Source: Dictyophora rubrovolvata (lineage: Eukaryota > Basidiomycota > Agaricomycetes > Phallales > Phallaceae). Taken from it: a stretch of 64,000 bases of DNA. The DNA lies in NCBI GenBank assembly GCA_029959195.1, contig CP114117.1, forward strand, positions 1-64,000, written 5' to 3'. The position numbers were made by a program, and so were the translations under genes. Shown here in pieces: positions 47,019-59,825 of the stretch (its first letter is position 1; every line of letters starts with the position of its first letter). The notes below the pieces were generated by a model. The model was not told where the DNA came from. It searched no databases and saw nothing but the letters and a program-made list of their open reading frames with translations.

Positions 47019-49522
47019 ATGTTTGAGACATTGGAGCACTTGAATTTACATGCTTTCGAAAAGGCATGGAATTTGCTGCTATTCGAAACATTCGATAAAC
47101 TTTGGACCTTGGTCGGGCTTTTCTTTTTCGTTGTATCATCGCGAAAAATCGTCCAGAGACTTCAACGACGCTCAATTAGGTATCTGCGCGGACCGCCGGC
47201 GGGCTCATGGCTTGTAGGTTGGTGGTCCACATAACTATTTCATGGAACAGCTTCGTTAATATTTTCAGGCAATCTTCCACAAGTAATATCACCAAGTGAA
47301 GCAGGGGAGTTTGATTCCAAATGGGTGAAAGAATATGGAACTGCATTCAAAATCAAAGGTTTCATCAGTGTATGTGCGTGCACCACGACTACAATTTTTT
47401 CTGCTACATCAATACTTTTTTATTCTAGACCGACATACTGTTTCTGACGGATCCCAAAGTATCGTTTCATTTGATCGCAATGTAAGTTTTACTCAACAGC
47501 GCATAGGCTCTACATTATATCCTGAACACCGCTGGATATGCTTATAACAAACCACAACAAAAACGAGCTTCAACTCGACTAATCGTGGGAGAGGGTTTGG
47601 TTTTCGCCGATGGTAAGTATAAATGTTTTATATTTGTTTCGGGTGCCTATTTTGGTTTTAGGAGAGCAGCATACAAGGCAACGGAAATTGATGAATCCAG
47701 CCTTCTCGCTGAAAGTAATTCCGAACTTCTTCGAAGCCTTCCAATTCAGTGTCCACAAGGTCTGTGGAAAGTTTCTTTTTTGTCACCGTACAGTTTTCAT
47801 TCAAACAACCCTTTTCTCAACGAAAAGATGATCGATGCTTGGAAGCAAATGATATGTCAATCGGATGGAAACACATGCGTCATAGACGTATCTTCGTGGG
47901 TCTCTCGAACTATGTTGGATATAATCGGACAAGGTAATACGGCTTGTCATGTAAACTGGGCGATGTTTACTTATGACTCTTAGTTGGTTTTAATTATGAT
48001 TTTGGAGCACTCAGAGAGGCAACAAATCCACTGGCTGCAGCATATCAGGATCTCTTGTGCGTGTTTTCTGTATAAACCATATCATGATTGACATAACGTT
48101 GACTAAATAGTCTCGCAACCACGTACAAACGCTCTTCTTCAGTGCTTATTTTCCAGGCAATTTGGGGATACCTACCATTTTGGATGGTCAAACTCGTCCA
48201 AAGATTGCCCACTAAGAAACTGAAGCGAGTTCATTCATACCGAAACGTAGCTGAGAAGGTGGCGAAGGATATGATCAAACTTCAAACAGAACAATATTTT
48301 CAGGGAGACGAGGGAGGAAAAGATATATTAAGCATCTTGAGTGTGTACTTGACATTCCTGTGCCTAAAACGTTAAATGGGGGATTTTGTGTAGTTAGAGC
48401 TAACCTATCCGGAGACCCTCATGTAAAAATCTCCGACCATGAAGTTGAGGCACAATTAACGTGAGGCGCCATTATTATATATCATATAAGAAATCACTCA
48501 TAGTAGTTTATTAGGACATTAATGTTAGCGGGTCACGACACAACAGCATCAAGCGTTATGTGGGGTCTATATGAGCTTTCTCGCCACCCAGAATGTCAAC
48601 ATCGTATTCGAGAAGAACTTTCTCAAATTCGCCTTCGAATGTCAGAGCGCGGTAATGATACTGTGACCATGGCCGATTTAGAGTCGATGAGGTATTTCAA
48701 TGCTTTCATAAAGGTTTCTTTCCGTGTTTATAATGATACCGACACCTATCTAATGATATTCTTTCGTTTTAGGAGGTTCAACGTCTCCACCCTGTTATTC
48801 CCCTTATTCAACGAGAGGCATCTAAAGATGACGTTTTACCTCTTTCGGAACCCGTTCAAATTGATAATGGTACTTTTATAAACGCTATTCCCATCAGTAA
48901 GGGGCAGCAGATCATTATGAATGCGTCTATGTACAATCGGTAATTTATCTTCTAAGTGTACCTATTACAACAGTTCATTCGATCTATCTTTTAGATTGAC
49001 GTCCGTGTGGGGTGACAATGCGGAGATGTTCAATCCCGAACGGTTTTTAGAAGATCCCAAGGAGAAAGAGAAGATCAGTGTAGGTGTCACATCGAATATG
49101 TAAGCTCATAACATTCATAGAAATACAACTGGTAACATTCCACATTCTTCTAGCTTGTCTTTCAGTAGCGGCATACGAAGCTGTATTGGGTGCGTTTAGT
49201 CAGTCTACTTACTTAGTTTTCAACTGATGAAACTTAAACATAAAGATGGAGATTCGCGTAAGTTCACTAACCATCTTGTCTTGACAACGATATTCATATG
49301 TAGCAAGTACCGTGGAAATGCAAATAATCTTCATGGAGTTACTTCAGAACTTTAGCTTTGCTCCCGATCCAGAACAATCTGAAATTATAAGAGCAGCAGC
49401 AGCCATAGTCACTCCTATGTTCGTCTTTTTTGGGTTTCGTGTCGTATCTCTCAATTTATTTTACTAGGATCAAAAACATCCCGGGGAGGGCGAGTCTGCC
49501 TCTGGCGGTCTCCGTGCTTTGA
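47019..49522 (+). CDS. Cytochrome P450 monooxygenase (copy 1)
   Basis: Sixteen exons close in phase (47019-47217, 47269-47369, 47429-47458, 47507-47612, 47662-47759, 47828-47933, 47984-48056, 48111-48340, 48394-48460, 48515-48713, 48773-48939, 48995-49099, 49154-49189, 49246-49257, 49308-49418, 49468-49522) to 564 residues. An N-terminal membrane anchor (LWTLVGLFFFVVSS) is followed by a proline-rich hinge (RGPPAGSW). The I-helix is LAGHDTTASS (about 342-351), the ExxR pair is EVQR (404-407), PERF follows, and the heme loop is FSSGIRSCIG with the ligand Cys near 504. It is an ER-bound monooxygenase that takes electrons from P450 reductase; the substrate is unknown. Exon 14 is only 12 nt. Paired tail-to-tail with copy 2. 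Confidence 0.93.
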
Positions 49523-49791
49523 ACGTATTTGTTCCAATGGGAAAGTTACTTATGACCTGGTCAGCAATATATCAATATGAATATTGTGTAAACACGTTAT
49601 CGATATCATAAATGATATTTAATATACATACGATGAAGAAAAAAGCCTCGTAAACCATGCAATAAAATTTATTTCTTACAAGACTTTACACGACTCAGCT
49701 GTAGACGTAGACCGAAAAAGTTGAAACGTCTAACAAGCTTATGCCTTTTACCTTCCCTCCGACGTACGAAACCATTGTACATATAATATGG

Positions 49792-52289
49792 TCAAATAGT
49801 GGAAACCGACAGGGGGAGACTGGTTTTTCCGGGATCGGCTTTAAGCCTAAGTCGCAGATGTTAACCAATGCAAATTGTGGAATAGATGTCTGAGACGAAC
49901 ATACATAGGAGCTATTATACTTGTTGCCGCTCGAATAATATCGCATCCGTTTGGATCAGGAGCGAAGCTGAAGTTTTCCAGTAACTCCATGAAGACCACT
50001 TGCATTTCAGCAACACTATATGCATGGTTTGAAATAACACAGGTTAAACAATCAAATATAGATATCGACTCACGCGAACCTCCATCTTTTTAAAGCCTAT
50101 CAATAGATAGCTCTAAACGAATAAAAGATTAAGCTCACCCGATACAACTTCGTATACCGCTACTGAAAGTCATACTAAAAAAATCATGATCATGATTAAG
50201 AATCTTTCTGCCTATTCGTTAACATACATGTTGGATATCACGCCAACCCCGGTCGTTGCATATTCTTTAGTTAAGAATCGCTCAGGTCTGAACGTATCCG
50301 CGTCGTCGCCCCACACCGACCTGAGCCTAAATCGAACAGGATGATTTAGAAGATCGAATATGTAGAAAGGCTCCAATACCTATTGTACGCGGGTATGCTA
50401 ATGACGATCCGCTGTCCTTTACTTATGGGGATAAAATTAATGAAGTCCCCATTTTTTGTTTGAACGGGCTGAGACAGCGGCAGAACATCGTCTTGAGTCG
50501 CCTCTCGGTGAATCAAGGGGACAACAGGATGAAAACGATGGAGCTCCTAGAAAATAAGACAGATCAGATATTTTCATTTTCATTTTCATTTTCTAAAAGT
50601 GGAAGCAACTTTTATAAAAGCACTGAAATATTTCATTGACTCCAAGTCAGAGACAGTCAAGTTGTCATCACCACGTTCTGACATTCGGAGGCGAACATCA
50701 GCAATTTCTTTTCGTATGCGACATTGGGAATCCTGATTGAGAGAGAGTTCATATAGTCCCCACATGATGCTTGAGGCCGTCGTATCATGACCTGCTAGCA
50801 TCAAAGTCCTGGCAAAGTAAAGTAAGCAATAAAGTTCGGAAATATAAAAGCGGCACCGGTTCACGTCAATTGGGATTCGATTTCATAATCTGAAATCTTC
50901 ACGGAATGATCTTCCGATAAGTTAGCTCTGACTTCAGAATGATAGGGCATAAGATTCTCGGATTATTCCAAACATGAAGGTGCGTACTCAATATACTCAA
51001 CATGTCCTTTCCTCCTTCGTTGCCGTCATTGTACTGTTCAGTCTGAACCCTGATCATCTCTCGTGCGACCCCTCGAGCTACTTCTCGATATGAATGAAAC
51101 CGTTTCATCTTCCCAGCAGGAATTCTCTGAAGAAGCTTAACCATCCAAAAAGGAAAGTATCCCCATAACGCTTCAAATAGGAGCATTCCGTTTGAACGTT
51201 TGTATGTCGTTTCGATGCTATTTACTCGTGTCAGCGGGTTATACATAACCAATGCAGCCGTAAACATACAAAAGGTCCCTATACGCCGTGGCCAGCGGAT
51301 TTGTCACCTCACTGAGTGTTCCAAAGTCATAGTTGAAGCCGACTGCCAGTGATATGTATTGATGTGCTGAAATTGCAATAAATTAGATTCTTCATACCTT
51401 GTCCGATTATATTCAGCGTGGTTCGTGAAATCCACGGTGATACATCGATGACGCAAGTATGACCACCGGATTGAGAGATTGTTCGCTTCCAAATGCCAAC
51501 CAGCTTTTTCAAAGGAAAGTCCTTAATCGACACTCCAATTATCTTTGAAATTGCCTCTCACCGTATGAACATTGGAACGGAATGCTTCAAAAAAGCTGGG
51601 AAACGTCGTAAATGAAAAGGCCGGATTCATCAGCTTTCGCTGTTTCGCGTGCTGTTCTCCTATATCAAAGAGTAAGTGTGTGCTAAAAGATGTATGTAAA
51701 TGCCATACGAACCAAGCGCATAGACTAAGCCTTCCCCCACAATTAATCTGGTTGTAGCTCGGATTTGCTGCGGTCTGGGATAATTGTACCCAGTAGTGTT
51801 GAAGATGTAATGTAGAGACTGTGGGCGTTGCACAAGGTCATTCATGAGATAACACGTTTGATACAGCAACATCTTACTTTGGGATCAGTAAGATAAAGCA
51901 TTTCAAGCTAAAGAAAATTGTTTCAGGATAGCCAAAAACACTACAGAGATAATCACGAACGCCCATAGACCCATTGATTCTGAACGCAGTTCCAAATTCG
52001 TTTGTCCACTTAAAATCAAACTCTGCTGCTTCATCAGAAGCCAGGAGTTGAGGGAGATTGCCTGATACAAGTTAACAGGCTTCTCACAACCTTCATTTAA
52101 AGCGATAAACTTGCCTACCAGCCATGGACCTGGTAGAGGTCCACGCAAGTATGTGATCGAGCGCCGTCGGAGTCTTTGAACAATTTTCCATATCGTACTC
52201 GCGGCGCAGACCGCGAGTATAGATGATGTCAATGATAACGATTGCCATGGCCATTCGAGAGCGTATAGCACATAACCCTTAGATATCAT
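49792..52289 (-). CDS. Cytochrome P450 monooxygenase (copy 2)
   Basis: Sixteen exons close in phase (52115-52289, 51961-52061, 51878-51907, 51713-51818, 51562-51659, 51398-51503, 51270-51342, 50988-51217, 50865-50931, 50610-50808, 50380-50546, 50228-50326, 50139-50174, 50074-50085, 49905-50015, 49792-49846) to 554 residues. Every exon except the first and twelfth has exactly the length of its partner in copy 1. The anchor helix is SSILAVCAASTIW, the I-helix LAGHDTTASS, the ExxR pair ELHR (396-399), PERF follows, and the heme loop is FSSGIRSCIG with Cys near 494. It looks intact. Intron 1 has a GC donor (GTAG/GCAAGT) where copy 1 has GT. Intron 10 contains a TTTTCA tandem. Confidence 0.93.
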
Positions 52290-54497
52290 GAGTCGGGCTA
52301 GAATTGACTGGGAAAGGGGGAAAACCAATGATCGAGGTGTGGAAAGTCGCAAAGGTTATGTAAGTTTTCCATGGCACCTATGTAACCCTTCAAGCTCTAG
52401 TGTTAATGGGGAAGTCCCTGGCTCAATGAACATTCTGGTGCATTCCAAAAAGCAGAGCCCTTTGAAGCGCGCCAAGCGTAAACTTCATTGACGACTCTTC
52501 TTCACAAGTATCCTTAATAGATATAAATCAAGGATCTTTTGAGTACGAAATACGATGATTTAATATCCTGGGTGTATACATATGACACTCATAGTGACTC
52601 CTGAGTATCAAATGATGTTCGCTCGCCGTCAGATCAACATGTGATGTGACATCTAACCCTGACACGGGAACAAAACCATCCGAGTGCTGACTTCTATGTA
52701 TAAAGAATATTTTCCTGTAGAGGGAAGGGTTTGCCTAACGTATCATAAGAATCAAAAGACAGGATTTACTTGAACTGGAGAGCATCGTCGGGTTTCGATC
52801 TGGATTTGTACAGGCCGCAGCGCTTGATCGAAGGATGGCCGCAGTGTGAATGGAAGGAAAATGTTGGGGCAAGGACTTGTTCTATGATTCATTCCTTAAT
52901 TCCATCACTTACTTCACCAATACCCCAGAAGAAATGACTTGAGCCGAACATGGTTGTGCGCCAATAATTCTGAGGCAAAGCACATTAGGGTGTAGGACAC
53001 CCTGAATATCGTCGAAAATTATTGTTTTTAAAAGAACAAGGACGACAACCAATTCGGAACATTCCTTCATGCCCAGCTCACATAAATCGCATATCACACA
53101 TCTGAACAAGATGAAGCGGTCAGATCTGTTCTTGTTGCTATGACAAAAAGGCCTACATATCATTCTTCTGAGACAAATGTTTTTCCGACACGTTCTTCAA
53201 AAATGGGGCGACAAGGGTCCGTTAAGGTGGGTCTATATGACAAACAATTGGGAGTCCGAAACATCATGACTGCTGTCTCAATAGAACCCACTGGCAATTT
53301 TTGATTAATAGTAGATATACTCCGAGCTCATAGTTGTTTACCCGGATAAAAACCAGGTACGAAGATCACCATTCAAGGACCTTCGGCCTCTGGTAGGCGT
53401 GAATTCCCTGAAAGAGATCAAAAGAAAATGCACGTTAAGTCATTTCCTTTGTTACACTGTCCGAAGCACGGTCCAACGATTTCCAAAACTGATACTTGGT
53501 CAAAACACCCCGTGCTCGAATATTACGGTCCTTGGGGTTGTCAGAGTCGTTTTCTTCAGACCTCATCCCGATCACAAGTTCTTTAGGAAAGATTTTGAGA
53601 AGAGTTTCGTTTTCTTTTCGAGAGAGGCAAGGATGCATCTGACGCTGGCGTGTAGTCACTGTTCGCATCGACAGTACGTTTCGTTAAAATCTTACTGATG
53701 GACCTTCCGGCCGGTTCGCTTCCTTGATGAATGGGAAACCGAGAGTTTCTGCGGTTTTCACCATCTTATGATCATCATCCACAGGGAAAGCGTTTCATAA
53801 TCGATGCTTTTGAGAGAAATCTCAAAAGCTTGGATTTGCCAGGGTCCTACGAATGGATAGAGGAAATTACATCGAGAGTTGTGATACTTGATACCCTATG
53901 GTGGCTCGGTGTGACAAAGTTTAATGAGTCAGAGAGGCCTCTGATCGAATAAAAAGGCTCAACACCACCGCAAGACCAGCCTTATAACCGTGGCGAGACC
54001 ATCGGTCCAGCTCATCTAGAAATGGCCGGGAACAGATAAACCTGTTTATTTTAAAAGTTCCGCCTTACACTTTTCCGCTAACTAAATCTGTGGAACCGTT
54101 GATTGCGCCTCTGGTTGGAGCACTGGGTCATCGGTAGATTGGGTACCTGGCAGAATGTACATTCAACAAGGGCACATGTGATGTAAGACGGGAACGTGTT
54201 ACGTGCTTAAGGAGAAAGACGGATATGTTGGGTTTTCCTCCAAGACGGTTGGCAAAGAGGGTCCGAAGATAGCCTATCATATTCTTTAACGATATTCTGA
54301 AGATAAATGCGCGCCATATCTTCAATTGAATATGCAGCGTAAGATGGATGGATTCATTAACGCGGAGGATTGGAAGCTGTGAGACTTGAGTTTATGTCAG
54401 CTACGACACGTGATTTCTGATTTTAGAACTTGGAAGCTGGCGACAACAACGACTACTGTGACACGGACACGCGTAACGACCGCTTTTGAATTATATT
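52290..54497. other. 2.2-kb intergenic region with weak fragments
   Basis: A minus frame at 53435-53668 (LLKIFPKELVIGMRSEEND, then GVLTKYQFWKSLD) and a plus frame at 53731-53952 (GSYEWIEEITSRVVILDTLWW) look protein-like but have no recognised family and cannot be joined. The rest has no signal. Confidence 0.35.
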
Positions 54498-56418
54498 ATG
54501 CCCCGTAAAAGGACCGCAGAAACCTCGTCAAGCTGCGACAGCGATAGTGACTACAATCCTGAAATAAAAGAACGAACAACGCGCACCGTTGGCCGAAAGC
54601 GAAAGAAGACGTGGGTGCCAACTGAAAAGGCCACCATCGTCCTTCTCGCAGCGAACGAAGCTAGTTCAAAAGCTGTCAATTCACGTAGGGTTCAGTCCTT
54701 ATAATGTACACTATCTTTGTTAATTCAATAATTCTCCCAGTCAAAGATATTGATCAGGGAGTTCTTTCCCGTATCAAAAAAGCCCTCACATTGGGCTCAC
54801 ACGAAGGCACTGGGGAAGAAGAAGCTAAACAGGCGATGAGGTATGTTTGCATAATGACAAATTAATTCGCTGAACGACTATGAATTTTCGTGGCGTAGAA
54901 TTGCATTCAGATTAATGGCGCAGCATAAGTAAAAAATATGTATTATCACATTCCGCCGACTTCTAAAACATCGGCATTAAAGCGTCAATCAAGCTGACAT
55001 CCTGGCTTCCGAAAAAGAGTCAGAAAAGCTGAAAAGAGCCGGCCAATCGTAAGTTTCAGGTCACTCTCACTGCTTCTTAATCTCGACACAAATTGGACCG
55101 ATGAATGACTTTTCTTTTAGGTGTGTCGAAATCAGAAGCACCAAAAACAAAGCTTTACGCTGTTATTATTGGATGGACTATATTGGTTGGGCCGTAGATG
55201 CTCTCTTTGACTGCAGTTACTATACCACAAAACACGAAGATAGACTTGTCTGGACCTTTTATGGTGTGTATCACAAGCTATTTCTTATTAGGTCGTCAGA
55301 TGAATTTTCATCCTATGGCAGGACTCTGTGAGTCTACAGTCGCCGCCGCTTACAGCTTTGAGATGGTGCTTATATTATATACCTTGCATAATCGTAAACT
55401 CGGACTAACATGTTGCTGTTTCATTAGGCTTTCAACCTTATCATGGACTGGAGTGAGAACAAAAGGTGGAAGCTGTGCGTACAACCTTTTTTTTATGGTT
55501 CGAGTTTAGTGAGAAGGTTGTCCTATCTTTTGTCAGTATTTATCGCTCTGGAGTCTGTGAAGGCCTGTACAAATTCGCCAAGCGTGAGCGGGAAGAAGAG
55601 GTCCGAAGAGTACAGTTCAAAGAACTGAGTATGCTGGAGAAGGCTAGAGCCGAGGAAGAAGAGGAGGATAAGAGAAGATTAGCACGGTTGGCAGGCCCCC
55701 CAGAAAAAGAAACAGAAAAAGTTTGAGATAGATCAAAACATATGATTCATACGGTGACTGATCTGCGTTACAGAAAAATGCGTCGAAGTCGGTCACAGTG
55801 GAAGATATTCTTGATGAAGATTTAGATCCGAATCCGCCGACCACGTTTACAATTTACAATTATGGACCAGTTATTCGAGACGACGAGGAAGATGAGGGAT
55901 GCGATGAATGTGAAGGTGTAGATGACTCTGAGGAAGAGGGACCAAGTGCCGATTTCCAAGTATACAACGAACATGAAGTTATTGACGTGGACGCGATTGA
56001 CCAGATATTGCAAGGTATTGAAGTGAAAAAGGGCGAAAAGAAAGAAGTAAAAAGAGAGGAAGAAATGGTGGAAATACCATGTGCGTGTGAGGTGCAAGAA
56101 AAGGAGAGCAAAGAGAAGGAAAAGCAAGTCGAGGAGGAGCAAACTCCATGGTCCTCCAAACAGCAGCTGATGCTGTTCAGAGAAAATGCGACTCAAGTGG
56201 CCAAGGCGAGCTGCTTTTTTTTTGGTCTTTATGGGTCTTAATAGTGTTGATTGCAGGATTGGTTGAAAGAAAACAAGATCGAATTAGAAAAAAAAAGGAA
56301 GAATCAACGGCCAAAACTTAAAACGAAAGAGCAACGGGAGGTGTTCAAACAAGGAGTTGAAGACGCCAAAAAAATAGACTTAAAAAGAAAAAGGATTAAA
56401 GAATTAGGCGAGGAATAA
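54498..56418 (+). pseudogene. DUF2786-domain protein with a one-base frame break
   Basis: Exons include 54498-54684, 54742-54840, 54899-54928, 54983-55048, 55121-55263, 55292-55365, then further exons to the stop at 56418. The start is basic (MPRKRTAETSSS). The DUF2786 signature reads VLSRIKK / ALTLGSHEGTGEEEAKQAM, IAFRLMAQHN, VNQADILASE, followed by FYGRQMN and VAAAYSFEM of the associated downstream domain, then YRSGVCEGLYKFAKRERE. The tail is strongly acidic, then Lys/Glu-rich coiled coil. Within exon 2 the frame needs one extra A in the A5 run at about 54777-54781; all other joins are clean, so this may be a consensus error rather than decay. The last intron could use a GC donor (GCGAGC). 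Function unknown. Confidence 0.65.
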
Positions 56419-56729
56419 CATGGAACCGGTTTTATTCAGTTTTTGGGAATTGAATAGTATGGGGTTTCCTGACGCACTCTTTATGATTAGGCGCCTGTTC
56501 GCACGTATAATTAGAAGTATTAGAGTCAATTTTCTTCAAAAACTATTTGTCGAAGTAACTGAACGTTTCGCGGGTATCTAGCATCATTCTACTTGGCGTC
56601 CGAATTTCCCCACTACCTCGGGGCAGTCGTTCCGTTTTGCTTATTGAGTATTGCTCGACCTCGTCATTCCAACCTACCGCCTGATACAAGATCATAAATT
56701 GGAAATGTGGTTTGGGGCTCTCGGCTTAA

Positions 56730-57110
56730 ATTTCTTCAAGACCGGACCCCGAAGGACAAGATCCAAGCAATCCTGGGCAGGAAATGGCGCTAGTGTGTCT
56801 TTTTGTGAAGAAGCTTACAGTTCTATTCGCGGACAAAATGAGGGAGATTCGCGAAGCCGAATATGAAAAAGAGTTTAACTGATACTGCAGGCAGTTGGGT
56901 GAAGTCGCCAACGAACTAGACGCAGGCTTTGATTCGTTAATGGACAAACTCCTCGCAATGCAATGCGATGTACTCGGCGTATGGTAGTATGTTTCTTTTT
57001 GTTTGGTTATTTTTGGGCGCACGTTATCCCTTCGCGACCCTAGTCCCCAATTCGGAAATACTAGAGCGGCTATTAGAGATGTCAACAAGCCGAGAAAGCG
57101 AGAGAGCTCT
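56730..57110 (+). pseudogene. Unrecognised gene fragment with an in-frame TGA
   Basis: The plus frame reads DPEGQDPSNPGQEMALVCLF, KKLTVLFADKMREIREAEYE, KEFN, then TGA (56880-56882), then YCRQLGEVANELDAGFDSLM and AMQCDVLGVW before a GTAGTATG donor. Beyond an AT-rich gap, EILERLLEMSTSRESERAL follows. The helical, charged text is clearly protein-like on both sides of the stop, which sits where a Trp codon would fit. No start or family could be found. Confidence 0.4.
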
Positions 57111-57756
57111 CGTACGTTTTCTTTTCACAGTTGTCTAGCCCACTCATTGGTGTTTATCTACATCGTAATATGCAGATGTTTAAAATAAAGGCAAGGCACG
57201 TCTGGTGTCTTTAAACCTTGCACTATGCGTTCGACAAGTATACTCTCGCAACGTGGTTTTTTTTATGAGCGCTCATTGTGCCTTATATGATATTTACGAA
57301 TGCTCAAAAATGAAACCCTAAAGCAGCTAATATTCTCGTTTTTCCCTGATGAACGTCGTCATTAACCTTGGAAGAGTATTGTTCACCTTCCGTAATGATA
57401 ATCGGCACACCTACAACGGCACTATTTTCCATCCATGCAGTACACCTTTTATTGAGCTATCTGATTTTCAGAGTTCGAGGCCTAGGATGTAGCGTGATTT
57501 AGCTAATACGCATGGCTATTTATTTTTGACGACCTACCTCGTAAGTTTAATGCTATAAAATTGCTATGACTAAGTTGCTTCAATCTCCATTCATGTGGTA
57601 TAGCCTGGCCGGTTGCTTTGAGTTTGAATATTCATTGTATATTCACCCCTCTCACAATACGCGTCTATTGGACAGCTTGGCGGAACCCTGCCCGAACACT
57701 TATATAGACCCAGTATCCACTTGGCGTCACATTAACCGCCACTTGTTTTTAACTAC
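57111..57756. other. Spacer
   Basis: No coding signal recognised. It contains the presumed promoter of the C2-domain gene. Confidence 0.4.
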
Positions 57757-59318
57757 ATGCAAGGCTTACTGGACTCCACCCAGCTTGAAGGGTATGTGCT
57801 TTTCCATTATTTGAAAATCGCGATATTCAGATTTGCATAATATAAAAGTGCACTTGAGCAGATCAAATCCCGTGCCAGGCACGCCGCCACGCAATCTACC
57901 GATCACACAGAAATGCAACGACACGTTCTCGTCGACGTAACGATTACGTTTATTGGAGCGAGTGCATTGCCTAAGATGGACGTCATTGGTACCGCGGATC
58001 CGTATTTCGTGGCGACGATTAACGATAAGATTAAACTGATGTGAGAAGAAAAGCCCGATAGTAAAAAAAAGTTGAGGCAAACTTATTCAATTTTCCTGAA
58101 GTTCCACGGTACAGCCGAACACTCTCACCCCCGTATGGAACGAAATTTGGCGTGTCAAGAATGTTCCAACAGAAGGCGTATTGAAGATCGTTGTTTGGGA
58201 CAAGGATGATGACACCCCTTCGGACGATCTTATAGGTAAGTTGATCATCCGATTTTTATGACGATATTTCTTCTAAGTCAGTACCGTAAGGATCATGCGA
58301 AACTGTCATGTTCGAAGGTGTGAAAGAATTGAATCTTGTCAGCCCGACAATCAAGCGTACCCGAGGTTCAATTTTTATAAAAATTGACATCAAGCCTCCT
58401 TCAGCTCCAAACCTCCTACCTTATACATTCGACGGTCCTATCGTCTACTCCAGACATTTTTCCCCAACAGTGGGTATATTGACGAAATCACTAGACGACA
58501 ATGGTCAACGCCTATACTCGACTTGGAAACTGCGCCTGAAAGGGATACAAACGTTTCTTCCTGGTCCATTACAACATTGGAATACGAGTTATTCTGCCGC
58601 GAAGCGTATTTTCGGCCCAGGACCTTCTAGTCTAGCAATACGAGCTTCTATACGAGCAGGCCATCGCCTTTTATATGCAAGGTCTACGAGGAACGCATTC
58701 GGAGTGATACAGAATAAACAAGATATAATTGACATTCTCACTGGCGGCCGGAATTCCCCCCATCGTGTCAAGCCTGCCGTCTACACATACATAATATCTT
58801 CCGAAGATGATTCCTTCCGATTTAGTGAAACTGGTGCAGCTTTTTTTGTCGATTTTGCTTCCAAACACGCCTTACACGCTAACTGCTCCAAACATGTACG
58901 ATATAGTGGCGAATTTCATTTGAGACCCCAGAGTGGTTGGGATTTTTTCAATGAAGAACTTCAACAATCCGACCAGGACATCCAATGGGAGTTCGTCATC
59001 GACAACAACAGTGGGACTTACGCTCCTTCCAAAGTCCTGCTTCCCAATTTGAAGCGTCTTCTTGAATATAACTTCCCAGGATTCAACATCATAGCTCTGG
59101 ACAGGGATGATCCTGGACTCGAGAAAAGTCGTGAAGCTTGTAGAGCATACGCCGTAAACGTTAGAAAAGAGCAAACTTCGGAGTTACAGCCCCACCTTCA
59201 TGTCGAAGGCGAACAAACGCTTAGTGCACAGGCGTCTCTTTCCGGCGTGCCTTTAGGTTCCCAGAGGAAAAAGAGCGAGGACGATGCGGCAGGGGTTGAC
59301 TTCTCGGATGTCTCTTAA
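57757..59318 (+). CDS. C2-domain protein
   Basis: Four exons close in phase (57757-57791, 57849-58040, 58102-58235, 58291-59318) to 462 residues. After about 35 residues (MQGLLDSTQLEGALEQIKSR...) comes a C2 domain at about 40-140: VTITFIGASALPKMDVIGTA, DPYFVATIND, TLTPVWNEIW, LKIVVWDKDDDTPSDDLIG. The Asp residues that normally bind calcium in C2 loops (KMD, TADPY, WDKDDD) are present, so calcium-dependent membrane binding is plausible. The remaining 300 residues are not recognised; they contain GAAFFVDFASKHALHANC, RYSGEFHLRP and LEYNFPGFNIIALDRDD and end in a polar Ser/Glu tail. It is not a phosphatidylserine decarboxylase, since no such catalytic domain follows. Confidence 0.85.
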
Positions 59319-59825
59319 TATTCAAGTTGACGTTATGTAATTACCAATGTTAATTATATTATACATGCAATGCTTTTTGTTTATTATGTACGATCATTCA
59401 GAGCCATTTAATTTATCATTCATCGTCGTTAAAATTCTAGGACTCGTACGTATGGTGTTATGGGTTGGTTTTCCAACTTGAACCCGGCTCACACCTATCA
59501 TCTATGTGAACGGTTTATATTTTCCGCCCCAGGCTTCGCATAGTAACAAGTAGACGTCTTGAATTATTTCTAACCTAATAAACTACAGATTATTGATTTT
59601 AACTAAATGATAGGGACACGTCTACAGTTAGATATAACAGGAAGGTGTCGTGTATACAGGGGATCCATATGAATATAAGCGTAAGCTAGAAATACATAAA
59701 GTGGTCACGAGAAAGAAGAGTCGCTCGTGTTTTAAATGTATGAGGGAAAGCGGTAAGTCACAACTAAATGAAGTATATAGTAGTAATCGCAGAGGGTAGT
59801 CGTTATGTATCATCCGGGGGGTGGG
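59319..59825. other. Spacer between convergent genes
   Basis: AT-rich with no coding signal. Confidence 0.4.

Noticed and set aside
50573-50595. TTTTCA tandem as a regulatory repeat
   Set aside because: It lies inside intron 10 of P450 copy 2, forms only a few units and reads as an ordinary pyrimidine-rich intron stretch.
55822-56196. Minus-strand frames of 99-124 codons rich in Phe, Leu and Ser
   Set aside because: They are antisense of the acidic, Lys/Glu-rich tail of the DUF2786 gene.
57757-59318. C2-type phosphatidylserine decarboxylase
   Set aside because: Only the C2 domain is recognisable; no decarboxylase domain or GS(T/S) cleavage motif follows.
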